DNA of 41,506 nt, taken from assembly GCA_014860585.1 (NCBI GenBank), contig JACZJL010000047.1, positions 1 to 41,506 of the forward strand, written 5' to 3'. Positions 1-9,401 of the stretch are shown piece by piece (within the stretch, counting starts at the first letter, position 1; each line of letters begins with the position of its first letter). The notes beneath the pieces were generated by a model. The model was given only the letters and a program-made list of their open reading frames with translations, did no database searches and had not been told where the DNA came from. Made by a program: the position numbers and the translations under genes. The DNA comes from Bacteroidales bacterium (GTDB lineage: Bacteria > Bacteroidota > Bacteroidia > Bacteroidales > 4484-276).

Positions 1-221
1 ATGCCATAGTCCATTTTCACCTGGTCATGTTCGATGAGCAAAGCATCGAGTTCCGATTGCAGGTCGGAACGGATTTGTTCTTTTTCGGCAACCAGTGCAT
101 TAATTTCTGATTTCTTTCCAAAATAGAGCACGCCAACGATAATGAGTAACAACAAAAGGATGATTACAGCAATCAGATAGACGAGTTTTTGTTGGTCCCT
201 GCTTTTTCTTTCTTCGGTCAT
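1..221 (-). CDS. Membrane-anchored coiled-coil protein, N-terminal part (partial)
   Basis: The gene starts with ATG at 221 and runs off the left edge, so only about 73 residues are visible. It begins MTEERKSRDQQKLVYL, continues with one strongly hydrophobic segment at about residues 15-35 (Ile/Leu/Val rich, ending GVLYFGKK), and then a Lys/Glu/Leu-rich stretch with heptad character. This is the layout of a protein with a short cytoplasmic N-terminus, a single membrane helix and a coiled coil beyond it. No family is recognised and the C-terminal part that would decide function is outside the window. Confidence 0.7.
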   Translation of the reverse strand, partial: MTEERKSRDQQKLVYLIAVIILLLLLIIVGVLYFGKKSEINALVAEKEQIRSDLQSELDALLIEHDQVKMDYG

Positions 222-330
222 AAAACGGTTGATTTAATCAGTGTATTTATTCTAAAATGCTTAAAAACAATAGTTTATTGTATTAAGCAGCAAAATTAGT
301 TACTATTCGATGATTTGATGGTCGTAATGA

Positions 331-370
331 TAAAAAATTGCCGGAAACACCTTCAGGAGGGATTTCCGGC
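331..370 (-). terminator. Rho-independent terminator of the C69 dipeptidase gene
   Basis: A perfect 8-bp inverted repeat (GCCGGAAA at 340-347, TTTCCGGC at 363-370) with a 15-nt loop lies 25 bp beyond the dipeptidase stop. Read on the minus strand, the stem is followed by AATTTTTTA, a U tract. The orientation fits only the minus strand. Confidence 0.85.
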
Positions 371-395
371 TAAATGTTTTAGTTTTAAAAGCTAA

Positions 396-2135
396 TTAAT
401 GTCCCGAGCCGATCACCTTAAATTGATCACCGGTTTCCTTCACAATTCTTTCAAGCCATTCCACGGGATATCCGGGTTGTTCCACTTTAGGATTTAACTG
501 GCCTGGAACCGGGGTTTTGATGTTCCCATCCATGTACCTCATAAACAGGTAGCGGTAAAAATGTTTCCATTCATCAGTCACCTGGTCGCCAAGACGTGTT
601 GAGTAATCAGTCAGAAAACTTACTGCTTGTTCCGGGCTGGATTTATATAATTCGAGGGCTTTGGCATCTATTGCAGGTGTTTGCTTAACAAACTCCTGCT
701 CGTAAGTATGAATTTTGTTGATCACTTCAGGATAAATCGTGTTCCAGCGTGTATAAGCAAAATTGGTTACCTGGTTGAAGACCCAGAATGCAGCGTCATC
801 CGACCAGCGCATCATGGCGCCATGTCCACGCTCCATCGAATAAGGCGCATGTTTGATGCTACAATACATTGGCATGTAAACACTGCAGGTAGCGTCATCA
901 ACACCAAACCAGATGATACCACCAATTGGGTTTGGCAGCCAGCTGCGCATCTGGGCGATAAAAGAAAACCCTGTCTGCTGGGTTGCAGTAACTCTTTCGT
1001 GGCAATAAGTTACATCGCCAACCTTCCATGTCAGCGGTCGCCATCTGATTGGAACGCCATAAGGACCTGCACCGAGGTCTTTGCTCATATCAAGTTCTGT
1101 TCCCTGCAGATGGTCTCGCATGAACTCAAACATATCCTGCACGCCAACTTTTTTCTCCGGTTTAATCCAGAGAGGCATCCTGTTGGTTGCGTATTGATCC
1201 ACATTGTCATCGCCATTTGGGAGGGATCTGCCATGCTCGATGTTCCCTTTTACATAATCAAAATATTGATCCATTCCGGCAGTTACCCGGTTGAACATTG
1301 TCCAAACCCTCATTTCGCAGAAACGTGCGCCGCCAAATTCAACCGGGGCATAGGTATCAGAAAAACTGAAGTTTTTATCTTGTCCTTTAAAATACCCTTT
1401 TTCACGGGCGAAAGAGATGACGTCATCAGCATAAATAGTTTCTATTTTGTTGTCTTTGAGGAATTTGTCAAAGTTCTTGCTGGTAACAGAAACTTTATTA
1501 TCGGCGAGAGGGAAGGTAGTGATACGTGCCTGGTTGGCGTGTCCGGAGACGTAGCCATCAGGGATCATTCGGGCAACCCAAACGGCGCCTTTGTTTCCAT
1601 TGCCTTTACCGATCATTTCGAGAATCCACACTTCATTGGGGTCGGCAATAGAAAAGGATTCGCCGGAACTGTAATAGCCATAGGTTGAAGTAAGCTCATG
1701 AAAAATCTTAATGGCTTCACGGGCAGTTCTAGCACGTTGAAGGGTGATATAAATCAGGCTGCCATAGTCAACGATGGCGCCTTCCTGGCTTCCTAGTTCT
1801 TCGCGGCCACCATAGGTAGTTTCACCAATGGCTACCTGGTGTTCATTAATATTTCCCACAACATTGTAAGTTTGGATAGCCTGAAGAATCTGTCCAAGAA
1901 ATTTACCCGTATCCCATTCATAAACATCCATCATCGTGCCTTCGGGCCAGGTGCCTGCAGACCAGTGATACAACTCACCGTAAAGTACATGAGAGTCGGC
2001 TGAGTAGGAGATCATCGTGGAGCCGTCAATGGAGGCTCCTTTGGTTATCAGATAGTTGGTACATGCGCTGGCTGTATGATTGGCTGCCAACACAAAGATC
2101 ACGAGTGTGAAAACCGATAAAAAAAGTTTTTTCAT
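396..2135 (-). CDS. Secreted C69 family dipeptidase
   Basis: A 579-residue protein of the C69 (formerly U34) N-terminal nucleophile peptidase family, which cleaves dipeptides and small peptides. Residues 1-24 are a signal peptide (MKKLFLSVFTLVIFVLAANH, then TASA), so export would expose Cys25 of ACTN as the mature N-terminus. In C69 enzymes this cysteine is the nucleophile, and the following TKGASIDGSTMISYSADSH block is typical of the family. The length matches the long Bacteroidota forms. The gene stands alone between its own terminator (331-370) and a divergent EamA gene. The likely role is peptide scavenging in the periplasm or outside the cell. Family assignment is strong; substrate is not deducible. 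Confidence 0.92.
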   Translation of the reverse strand: MKKLFLSVFTLVIFVLAANHTASACTNYLITKGASIDGSTMISYSADSHVLYGELYHWSAGTWPEGTMMDVYEWDTGKFLGQILQAIQTYNVVGNINEHQVAIGETTYGGREELGSQEGAIVDYGSLIYITLQRARTAREAIKIFHELTSTYGYYSSGESFSIADPNEVWILEMIGKGNGNKGAVWVARMIPDGYVSGHANQARITTFPLADNKVSVTSKNFDKFLKDNKIETIYADDVISFAREKGYFKGQDKNFSFSDTYAPVEFGGARFCEMRVWTMFNRVTAGMDQYFDYVKGNIEHGRSLPNGDDNVDQYATNRMPLWIKPEKKVGVQDMFEFMRDHLQGTELDMSKDLGAGPYGVPIRWRPLTWKVGDVTYCHERVTATQQTGFSFIAQMRSWLPNPIGGIIWFGVDDATCSVYMPMYCSIKHAPYSMERGHGAMMRWSDDAAFWVFNQVTNFAYTRWNTIYPEVINKIHTYEQEFVKQTPAIDAKALELYKSSPEQAVSFLTDYSTRLGDQVTDEWKHFYRYLFMRYMDGNIKTPVPGQLNPKVEQPGYPVEWLERIVKETGDQFKVIGSGH

Positions 2136-2344
2136 TGTAAAAGTTTTTGTTGTTATTAGTTGATTATCAAATGTGTTTAACCTGTTTTTCGGGTAAAATA
2201 AAACCGGGATTTCTCTCGGTTTTTGTCAAAAAACTCCTTTTTTCAAATCGTATCTTCAAGAAAACCACAAAAATACAAAAAGAATTGAAAATGAAAATAC
2301 ATCACACTTTGCAAAGAAGCGGATACCGCATGCAAACATAAAAT

Positions 2345-2352
2345 TACTTTTG
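2345..2352 (+). promoter_or_regulatory. Bacteroidota -7 element of the EamA gene
   Basis: TACTTTTG matches the Bacteroidota -7 consensus TAnnTTTG exactly. It ends only 4 bp before the ATG at 2357, so the transcript would start at or beside the start codon (leaderless or nearly so). No convincing -33 TTTG is found about 20 bp upstream. Confidence 0.5.
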
Positions 2353-2356
2353 CGCC

Positions 2357-3274
2357 ATGAATGCGGAAAACACCTATAAAGCACACTTTTCGCTTGCACT
2401 GGCCACGATGATCTTTGGCGCCAATTACTGGATTGCCAAAGGATTAATGCCCGATTTTGTCAGCCCTCAACAACTGGTATTGCTGAGGGTAGTCGGCGCC
2501 TGTTTTCTCTATTGGGCTCTGGGCTTAGCGGGCCCCGGGGAGCGTGTAAAGAAAAATGATCTGATCCGGATGGCTCTGGCTGCGCTTTTTGGTATCACCC
2601 TGAATCAGTTATTGTTTTTTATCGGGCTCAATCTTTCAACACCTGTGGATGTGGCTATTATCCATGTTTCCAACCCAATATTTGTCCTGATCATTGCCGC
2701 TCTGATGATCAAAGAGCGAATTTCGACATTCAAAGTTGCAGGAATACTGCTTGGTGCAGGCGGTGCAGTAGTATTGATCACTTATCGCGGAGACTTGTCA
2801 TTTAATTCAGACACCTTTACCGGGAACCTTATGGCGGTACTTAACACGCTGGCATACGCTATTTACCTTGTAATTATTAAGCCTTTGATGAACAAGTACA
2901 AATCGGTGACCATAATGAAATGGGTTTTTGTTTTTGGTAGTTTGTTCACAATTCCAGTCACAATCAATTCGGCAATCGGAATAAGTTTCGACGGATTCAC
3001 TTCATACACCTGGTTTTCGTTGCTTTTTGTCATCGTGGCTACCACATTTTTTGCCTATCTGTTCACGATTTATGCTTTAAAATTTGTCGAGGCCAGTGTG
3101 GTGAGTTATTATATTTACCTGCAACCGATCATCGCCACCCTGATTTCGTTTTGGCTCGGTATCCAATTGCTTACCTGGCAGCATGGGCTGGCTGCTGCGA
3201 TGATTTTTACCGGAGTTTATCTGGTTTCAAAAAAAATCAGGATTAAACCCAATATTGAATCAAATTTTCACTAA
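2357..3274 (+). CDS. EamA/DMT family transporter
   Basis: A 305-residue integral membrane protein of the drug/metabolite transporter superfamily. It shows about ten hydrophobic segments arranged as two EamA repeats (about residues 10-140 and 155-290). Family-typical pieces include the N-terminal FGANYWIAKGL and the first-repeat end NQLLFFIGLNLSTPVDVAIIH, followed by SNPIFVLIIAALMIKERIS. The second repeat ends YYIYLQPIIATLISFWLG. The protein probably exports a metabolite or amino acid across the inner membrane; the substrate cannot be read from sequence. It is followed 58 bp later by a porin gene on the same strand, possibly cotranscribed. Confidence 0.9.
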   Translation: MNAENTYKAHFSLALATMIFGANYWIAKGLMPDFVSPQQLVLLRVVGACFLYWALGLAGPGERVKKNDLIRMALAALFGITLNQLLFFIGLNLSTPVDVAIIHVSNPIFVLIIAALMIKERISTFKVAGILLGAGGAVVLITYRGDLSFNSDTFTGNLMAVLNTLAYAIYLVIIKPLMNKYKSVTIMKWVFVFGSLFTIPVTINSAIGISFDGFTSYTWFSLLFVIVATTFFAYLFTIYALKFVEASVVSYYIYLQPIIATLISFWLGIQLLTWQHGLAAAMIFTGVYLVSKKIRIKPNIESNFH

Positions 3275-3332
3275 TGGTCAAAGTGTTTAGGATTTTTTGC
3301 ACTTTTGCCTGTGCATATTAATTGGAATATGG

Positions 3333-4529
3333 ATGATGATTTACAAAAAATGGTTGTTGCTGCTGTGTCTCGCAATGATTACCAGAGCAGGGTTTTCTCA
3401 AACTGAAGTGGATGAACGGGCGATGATCCGCTTTGATAAAGGATTGGGTTTTAATGCTCCCGATTCAGTTTTCGGGTTGAATCTTCGGTTTAGGATGCAG
3501 AACAGGGCAGGATTTCAAACAGTATCAACCGATGATCTGTCAGTTGATCTTGTCGAAGCACGCGTGCGGCGTTTGCGATTAAGGCTGGATGGTTACATTA
3601 AAAACCAAAAACTGAATTACTATATTCAGCTTTCATTCTCACGCTCTGATCAGGACTGGGATGGGTCGCATGTGCCAAATGTGATCCGTGACGCCATGGT
3701 GTATTACCATTTTACGCCGAAATTCTACATCGGATTTGGCCAGGGGAAACTACCGGGAAACCGACAAAGAATTAACTCTTCAGGGCAACTTCAATTTGCT
3801 GATCGCTCGATGGTCAATGCAGAGTTCAATATCGACCGCGATTTTGGAATGATGTTCTATTACTCTGATCTTTTCGCAGGGGTGGACTATAACCTTAAAG
3901 CCGCAATTTCAAGTGGTGAAGGACGAAATGCTCTGGCTTCTGACGACGGACTTGCCTACACCGGGCGCGTTGAACTGATGCCCTTAGGCAGATTTCTCAA
4001 TGATGGCGATTTTTCAGAAGGTGACCTGGAATTTGAACCCACTCCAAAACTGTCCGTAGCGGCCGGTTACAGTTACAACGACAAAGCGATCCGGCGTGCA
4101 GGTCAGCGGGGAAGTAATCTTTATGAACAACGTGATTTGAAAAATTTCTATGGCGATATTCTCTTTAAATATTCAGGTTGGGCGTGGTATGGAGAATACA
4201 TGCAGCGAACGGTTGACGACCCCTTTACCTATAGTGGCGAGGACATGATTTATGTTTATTCAGGTAATGGGGTAAACACGCAACTTAGCTTTTGTTTTCA
4301 GAATTTTTGGGAAATCGCCGGTAGATATTCAATCGTTAATCCTTCTGAAGAAATTTCCCAACACAACTCTACCATCAGCGATTACACCATTGGTGTGACA
4401 AAATATCTTTATCGACACAAAGTTAAACTACAGGCCAACTCGAGCCTTATCAAACAAAATGCTATCAGTGGTATTAGCGGTGAAAAAAAATATTTCAATG
4501 TGCTATTCCAGGTGGAGCTGGGGATTTAA
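3333..4529 (+). CDS. OprO/OprP-type phosphate-selective porin family protein
   Basis: About 398 residues from the ATG at 3333 (another ATG follows directly at 3336). The start is chosen because it gives a clean signal peptide (MMIYKKWLLLLCLAMITRAG, cleavage after FSQ); an upstream TTG at 3297 would add a non-signal extension. The mature part alternates polar and aromatic residues as in outer-membrane beta barrels, with paired strands such as VRRLRLRLDGYI and LNYYIQLSFSR. The middle block IGFGQGKLPGNRQRINSSG is typical of the porin O/P family. The C-terminus ends in the beta-strand-like NVLFQVELGI. It should form an outer-membrane channel for anions or small solutes; selectivity is not visible. 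Confidence 0.83.
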   Translation: MMIYKKWLLLLCLAMITRAGFSQTEVDERAMIRFDKGLGFNAPDSVFGLNLRFRMQNRAGFQTVSTDDLSVDLVEARVRRLRLRLDGYIKNQKLNYYIQLSFSRSDQDWDGSHVPNVIRDAMVYYHFTPKFYIGFGQGKLPGNRQRINSSGQLQFADRSMVNAEFNIDRDFGMMFYYSDLFAGVDYNLKAAISSGEGRNALASDDGLAYTGRVELMPLGRFLNDGDFSEGDLEFEPTPKLSVAAGYSYNDKAIRRAGQRGSNLYEQRDLKNFYGDILFKYSGWAWYGEYMQRTVDDPFTYSGEDMIYVYSGNGVNTQLSFCFQNFWEIAGRYSIVNPSEEISQHNSTISDYTIGVTKYLYRHKVKLQANSSLIKQNAISGISGEKKYFNVLFQVELGI

Positions 4530-4840
4530 AGGCGAAGGACAGAGCGTATGAGAGGTTGGACGTTGGGCGTTAGACGTTGGGACTCACATCCTGGCAGGGT
4601 TTTTTAGGCCCGGTGGTGTTTAAAACTATTAGAATATCGTCCGGGGAGCTCGAGCAAAGGAGAAAAACACAGTAAATTTAAACCTTGATAAATTTCATAA
4701 GACTTGTCAGGGCTGTAAAAATAATTCAACCTGCAAAATCATCGGTGCTGTTGCAAATGTTTCAGCGAGCACTGAACAAAGGGTAAGTTTCTTGAACAAT
4801 TAATTGAAAAAGGGTGTTTTAAATTCGTCATACAAAAAAA
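4530..4840. other. Intergenic region upstream of the mrp operon
   Basis: 311 bp without a credible gene. It holds a tandem heptamer repeat at 4555-4582 and a 10-bp perfect palindrome CAATTAATTG at 4797-4806, about 35 bp before mrpA. The operon promoter should lie here, but no exact TAnnTTTG element with a -33 partner was found, so no promoter is called. Confidence 0.5.
4555..4582. repeat. Four tandem copies of a degenerate heptamer GTTRGRC
   Basis: Consecutive units GTTGGAC, GTTGGGC, GTTAGAC and GTTGGGA follow one another without spacers. This is a short tandem repeat in the spacer after the porin gene. Confidence 0.8.
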
Positions 4841-7162
4841 ATGGAACTGTTCATTCCTATCATCGTAATCTTTGGAGCAGCGCTTTTAGCCCCATTTCTT
4901 GAAAAATGGCTGAAAGGAACCGTTGGCTGGGTGCTGGCCATTTTCCCACTTGCTTCTTTTTTTCATTATCTCACTTTGTCGCTCATCATAGGCGGTGGCG
5001 AAACTATAACGACTCAAGCCTCCTGGATCCCGGCACTTGGCATTCACTTCACTTTTTATCTTGACGGGTTGAGCCTGTTGTTCATTTTGCTGATTACCGG
5101 GATTGGCTCTCTGGTGTTGGTCTATTCAGGTTATTACATGAAACATTACGGGCTATCCGACAGGTTTTACATGTATCTGATGGTTTTCATGGGGGCAATG
5201 ATGGGGCTTGTTCTGACAGGTAACTTAGTAACGATGTTCTTGTTTTGGGAACTTACAAGTGTTAGTTCATTCATGCTTATCGGGTTTTTCCATGAAAAAG
5301 ATGAGTCGCGGTTTGCATCACAGCAAGCCCTGCTGATTACTACTCTCGGGGGTCTGGCTCTCCTTTCCGGAATTGTTTTGATCAACCAGGTTACCGGAAC
5401 TTTCGAGATTACAAATTTGTTGAATAATCCCGAAATCATCAGGGATAATCCTTTATATCTGGCCATTTTGCTGCTGATCGCTGCGGGAGCTTTCACCAAA
5501 TCGGCTCAGTTTCCGTTTCATTTCTGGCTGCCCGGTGCAATGGCCGGTCCGTCGCCGGTGAGCGCGTTCCTGCATTCAGCAACAATGGTCAAAGCGGGTG
5601 TATATCTGCTCATGCGACTTAGTCCGGTACTTGGAGGTACACCTGAGTGGAAGTTATTGCTTACAGTTGCCGGAGTTACCACGATGTTCGTTGGCGCCTA
5701 TCTTGCCCTCACCCAAACCGACCTGAAACGAATACTCGCTTACACTACCATTAGCGCTCTTGGAACTTTAATCCTTCTAACCGGGATAAACACAGTGGAA
5801 TCAATTAAAGCTGCCATTATCTTTCTTGTTGTCCACTCACTTTACAAAGGGTCTCTTTTCATGGTGGCCGGTTCGATTGATAAAAAAGCTGGAACCCGGG
5901 ATTTAAATCAGCTTGGCGGGTTAAGCAAAACAATGCCTTTCACCACAGCCGTTGCTTTGGTTGCCCTTTTTTCGATGGCAGGACTTCCTCCGTTTATTGG
6001 TTTCATTGGTAAAGAACTGATTTATGAAGCCAAGGATGCTATCCCGGATGCAGCCAACTTCCTGCTTATCATGGGAATTTTATCCAATGCGCTGTTAGTT
6101 GCCATTTCAGGAATTTTTGCCTGGAGAGTGTTTTTTGGTAAAGCTGGTTCAATGCCATTGCAACCTAAAGAAACGCCTGTCAATCTCTGGCTTGGTCCTG
6201 CAGTCCTGGCAGTTTTCAGTCTGGTGTTGGCTATTTTTCCAAACTTTTTTGCAAACAATATTGCCGGGCCTGCCGTACGGGCTATTATGGCCGAAGACGT
6301 TGACCTGAAACTTTCGCTTTGGCATGGATTCAATATGGTATTGCTTTACAGTTTGATTACTGTGATCGCCGGAGTTTTGTTGTTCATTTTTAGCGCCAGG
6401 ATTGTTCCTGTACTCATCCGGTTAAATTCAATTATCATCCGGTTTCGGTTCACTGAAGTTTACGGGAGTTTTATCTATTCTTTTCTCAGTTTTACAAAGA
6501 AAAAAACACGAATAGTGCAGAGCGGTAAACAAAGGTTATATCTGATAGTCATTTTCCTGGCCTCCTCCTTGCTGGTTTGGTTCATGATCCTTAAGTCAGA
6601 ATTCTGGCTGCTCGATTATGATTTCGAGCCACTCTCCTACTATGGGGTTGGGGTTTTTGCAATAATGGTTGCTGCAACTATTATTACAGTGTTTACCAGA
6701 TCAAGGATAACAGCCATTATTTCTATGGGAGTGGTGGGTTTTGGTGTTGCCCTTGTTTTCCTGTTTTACAGCGCTCCCGACCTTGCAATCACTCAAATTC
6801 TTGTGGATACGCTGATCGTGATTCTTTTTGTGATGGTAATTTATCATCTGCCAAAATTCAAAGTTTTCAGCAATAAATCTGCCCGTATCAGGGATGGCGT
6901 TATTGCTTTAGTTTTTGGCGGGTTTATGACAGGCCTTGCGCTTATGTCAAACCAAATGAATCTTTTTCCCACCATTTCCTCCTATTTTAACGAAAATAGC
7001 CTGACAATAGCAAAAGGCCGAAATGTAGTGAATGTGATCCTTGTTGATTTTCGGGCATTTGATACCCTTGGTGAAATCACTGTGCTTGCCATTGCTGCAA
7101 TTGCTGTTTATTCTTTAATTTCGATGAAGTTTAAAGATAAGAAAGGAGTCAGCCAGAAATGA
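4841..7162 (+). CDS. mrpA: Na+/H+ antiporter subunit A (MrpA/MnhA)
   Basis: A 773-residue membrane protein, the large core subunit of the multi-subunit Mrp antiporter, which exchanges cytoplasmic Na+ for external H+. Residues about 60-420 are the proton-conducting module shared with complex I subunit NuoL. Its key residues are Glu137 (FLFWELTS), Lys220, His227 (FPFHFWLP), His245 and Lys251 (SATMVKAG). Residues about 600-690 carry the DUF4040/MbhD-like module (SAPDLAITQILVDTLIVILF). About residues 725-765 are an MbhE-like tail (VNVILVDFRAFDTLGEITVL). It heads a seven-gene operon and overlaps mrpB by 4 bp. It is full length for the family. The start ATG follows an A-rich tract with a weak ribosome site. 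Confidence 0.95.
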   Translation: MELFIPIIVIFGAALLAPFLEKWLKGTVGWVLAIFPLASFFHYLTLSLIIGGGETITTQASWIPALGIHFTFYLDGLSLLFILLITGIGSLVLVYSGYYMKHYGLSDRFYMYLMVFMGAMMGLVLTGNLVTMFLFWELTSVSSFMLIGFFHEKDESRFASQQALLITTLGGLALLSGIVLINQVTGTFEITNLLNNPEIIRDNPLYLAILLLIAAGAFTKSAQFPFHFWLPGAMAGPSPVSAFLHSATMVKAGVYLLMRLSPVLGGTPEWKLLLTVAGVTTMFVGAYLALTQTDLKRILAYTTISALGTLILLTGINTVESIKAAIIFLVVHSLYKGSLFMVAGSIDKKAGTRDLNQLGGLSKTMPFTTAVALVALFSMAGLPPFIGFIGKELIYEAKDAIPDAANFLLIMGILSNALLVAISGIFAWRVFFGKAGSMPLQPKETPVNLWLGPAVLAVFSLVLAIFPNFFANNIAGPAVRAIMAEDVDLKLSLWHGFNMVLLYSLITVIAGVLLFIFSARIVPVLIRLNSIIIRFRFTEVYGSFIYSFLSFTKKKTRIVQSGKQRLYLIVIFLASSLLVWFMILKSEFWLLDYDFEPLSYYGVGVFAIMVAATIITVFTRSRITAIISMGVVGFGVALVFLFYSAPDLAITQILVDTLIVILFVMVIYHLPKFKVFSNKSARIRDGVIALVFGGFMTGLALMSNQMNLFPTISSYFNENSLTIAKGRNVVNVILVDFRAFDTLGEITVLAIAAIAVYSLISMKFKDKKGVSQK

Positions 7163-7572
7163 GTTCACAAATTTTACAAATGGCAGCCCGCTACCTGAAG
7201 CCCATGCTTCTGATCCTGTCATTGTATGTTTTATACCGGGGGCACAATGTTCCGGGAGGAGGTTTTATTGGTGGCCTGATGGCTGCTTCGGGTTATATCC
7301 TTTACATGATGGCATTTGGTGCAAAAGCAACCGTTGAACAGATGTGGATTAAACCCTTTGCCCTGATGGCATTGGGATTAACGGTAGCATTGACAAGTGG
7401 TTTTTTTGGCCCATTGATCGGTGAATTGTTCATGGCAGGACAATGGATTTCGGTATTGGGTGTAAAACTTGGAACACCAACACTTTTTGATGTTGGAGTT
7501 TATCTCACTGTCATTGCTGTAATACTGGTAATTATGATAGCTATTTTTGAAAATCTTGAAACATGGAACTGA
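7159..7572 (+). CDS. mrpB: Na+/H+ antiporter subunit B (MrpB/MnhB)
   Basis: A 137-residue membrane protein with four hydrophobic segments matching the MnhB domain. The family block RGHNVPGGGFIGGLMAASGYILY lies at about residues 23-45. It is part of the Mrp complex membrane arm in the inner membrane. It starts inside the mrpA stop (ATGA overlap) and its end overlaps mrpC by 10 bp, which indicates tight translational coupling. Confidence 0.95.
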   Translation: MSSQILQMAARYLKPMLLILSLYVLYRGHNVPGGGFIGGLMAASGYILYMMAFGAKATVEQMWIKPFALMALGLTVALTSGFFGPLIGELFMAGQWISVLGVKLGTPTLFDVGVYLTVIAVILVIMIAIFENLETWN

Positions 7573-7904
7573 TATTTTCGATCGTCATTGGAATAATGTA
7601 TGCAGCAGGCGTTTACCTGCTGTTGCGGCGAAGTATCGTGAAACTGATACTTGGGATTATTTTCCTTGGAAACGCAACAAATCTGCTGATTCTGCTGGCT
7701 GGAGGTCTTACTTCCGGCGCCCCGGCGTTTATCGAAAAGGGATCAGGCATGGTTTCCGGCAGGGTAGCCGATCCCCTTCCGCAAGCGCTAATTCTTACTG
7801 CTATTGTGATCGGATTTGGGATCACTGCTTTTGCATTGGCGTTGATGTACCGATTTTATCAAATAAGCGGCACCGATGATATTGACCAAGTAACTGAGGA
7901 TTAA
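7563..7904 (+). CDS. mrpC: Na+/H+ antiporter subunit C (MrpC/MnhC)
   Basis: A 113-residue protein with three membrane segments, homologous to complex I subunit NuoK. Recognisable features are GIMYAAGVYLLLRRSIVKLILGI and the conserved end segment LPQALILTAIVIGFGITAFA, with the PQALILTAIVI signature of MnhC. It overlaps mrpB by 10 bp and precedes mrpD by 3 bp. Confidence 0.95.
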   Translation: MELIFSIVIGIMYAAGVYLLLRRSIVKLILGIIFLGNATNLLILLAGGLTSGAPAFIEKGSGMVSGRVADPLPQALILTAIVIGFGITAFALALMYRFYQISGTDDIDQVTED

Positions 7905-7907
7905 CAT

Positions 7908-9401
7908 ATGATTTCATTGATTCTGTTACCTGTACTTATCCCTTTTGCAACGTTCATTTTGTTGCTGTTCTTCCGTCGTGCGGTGGCGATCAATCAGTTT
8001 TTTGCCATTTTGGGCGCTTTGGTGCAACTGGTGGTCAGCCTCCTTATTCTGTTCAGGGTCTCTGATCAAGGTATCCTTGTAACACAACTGGGCAACTGGC
8101 CTGCCCCCTACGGGATCACTGTGGTGGCCGATCTTTTCAGCGCCATAATGCTGGTCATGTCAGGGTTGATTGGGCTAAGCATCAGTATTTATTCTGTTTC
8201 AGGGTTGAATAAAAATTATCATAAGGGAAGTTTTTATCCTTTGATGTCTGTGCTGTTAATGGGAGTCAATGGCGCCTTCCTCACGGGGGACGTCTTTAAT
8301 CTTTATGTCTGGTTCGAGGTATTGATTATTGCTTCCTTTGCCCTGCTTACCCTCGGAGGGTCCAAGGCTCAGATGTACGGCGGATTGAAATACATGACCA
8401 TCAACCTGATCTCTTCTATGATTTTCCTTGCTGCAATAGGATTGCTTTACGGAAAGACGGGAACGCTGAATATTGCAGACCTGGCTTTAAGAATGCGTGA
8501 AACCGAATCATCCGGAATGATTGCAACAACAGGCATGTTGTTTTTCATTGCTTTCGGGATCAAAGCTGCACTTTTCCCCTTCTTTTTCTGGCTTCCGGCA
8601 TCCTACCACACACCTCCGGTCACCATTACAGCGCTATTTTCGGGTTTGATGACCAAAGTTGGAATTTACGCCATGATCAGATTTTTCACCATGATATTTG
8701 TGCAGGATCAGCAACTGTGGCAGCATCTTTTACTTACTATCGGCGGGTTGACTATGGTAATCGGTGTACTGACTGCTGCCTCTCAGTACGACATCAGGAG
8801 GATATTGTCATTTCACATCATCAGTCAGATTGGATACATGGTAGTTGGGCTTGGACTGTTCACAGTTTCCGGCGTGGCCGGAGCTATTTATTTCCTTGCT
8901 CATAATATCATCACAAAAACAAATACATTCCTGGTGGCCGGAATTGTGAACCACATCAAAGGGAGTTTTGATCTGAAAGCCATTGGCGGGCTGTATCGAA
9001 GCCACCCCTTCATCGCTTTATTTATGTTTATTCCCATGGCCGGATTGGCTGGTGTGCCGCCTTTATCAGGGTTTTTTGGAAAATTACTCCTCATCATTGC
9101 CGGATTTGAAGCACATCAATGGCTCATCACGGGAGTAGCTGTGTTAGTTAGTCTTTTTACGATGTTTTCGATGATTAAAATCTGGAATGAAGGCTTTTGG
9201 AAAAAACAACCGGTAACCGCTGCTGTCAACAATAAAGAAAAGGTTCCCTATACCATGCTTCTTCCGGTTATTGTGCTTGCTCTGCTGACCATCATTCTGG
9301 GTGTGGCTGCCGAACCGTTCATTAATCTAAGTACCAGGGCTGCTGATCAGTTGATCAATCCCGCCGAATATATACAGGCTGTTTTAAGGAGATCATCATG
9401 A
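7908..9401 (+). CDS. mrpD: Na+/H+ antiporter subunit D (MrpD/MnhD)
   Basis: A 497-residue polytopic protein homologous to complex I subunits NuoM/NuoN and the second large proton-translocating subunit of Mrp. The conserved ionisable residues are Glu137 (VWFEVLI), Lys219 (FGIKAALFPFFFWLP) and Lys250 (SGLMTKVGIYA). The proton antiporter domain spans about residues 125-420. Full length for the family. Its stop overlaps the mrpE start (ATGA). Confidence 0.95.
   Translation: MISLILLPVLIPFATFILLLFFRRAVAINQFFAILGALVQLVVSLLILFRVSDQGILVTQLGNWPAPYGITVVADLFSAIMLVMSGLIGLSISIYSVSGLNKNYHKGSFYPLMSVLLMGVNGAFLTGDVFNLYVWFEVLIIASFALLTLGGSKAQMYGGLKYMTINLISSMIFLAAIGLLYGKTGTLNIADLALRMRETESSGMIATTGMLFFIAFGIKAALFPFFFWLPASYHTPPVTITALFSGLMTKVGIYAMIRFFTMIFVQDQQLWQHLLLTIGGLTMVIGVLTAASQYDIRRILSFHIISQIGYMVVGLGLFTVSGVAGAIYFLAHNIITKTNTFLVAGIVNHIKGSFDLKAIGGLYRSHPFIALFMFIPMAGLAGVPPLSGFFGKLLLIIAGFEAHQWLITGVAVLVSLFTMFSMIKIWNEGFWKKQPVTAAVNNKEKVPYTMLLPVIVLALLTIILGVAAEPFINLSTRAADQLINPAEYIQAVLRRSS

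Noticed and set aside
681-1688. A 335-codon frame on the plus strand opposite the dipeptidase gene
   Set aside because: It is antisense to a clear, full-length enzyme, starts inside it, and its translation shows no family features.
2200-2223. Hairpin AAAACCG/CGGTTTT followed by T residues
   Set aside because: The stem has only three G-C pairs and there is no gene ending nearby on the plus strand, so a terminator is not supported.
2147-2341. A 64-codon frame between the dipeptidase and EamA genes
   Set aside because: Low-complexity, Lys/Phe-rich translation in the divergent promoter spacer; no family resemblance and no ribosome site.
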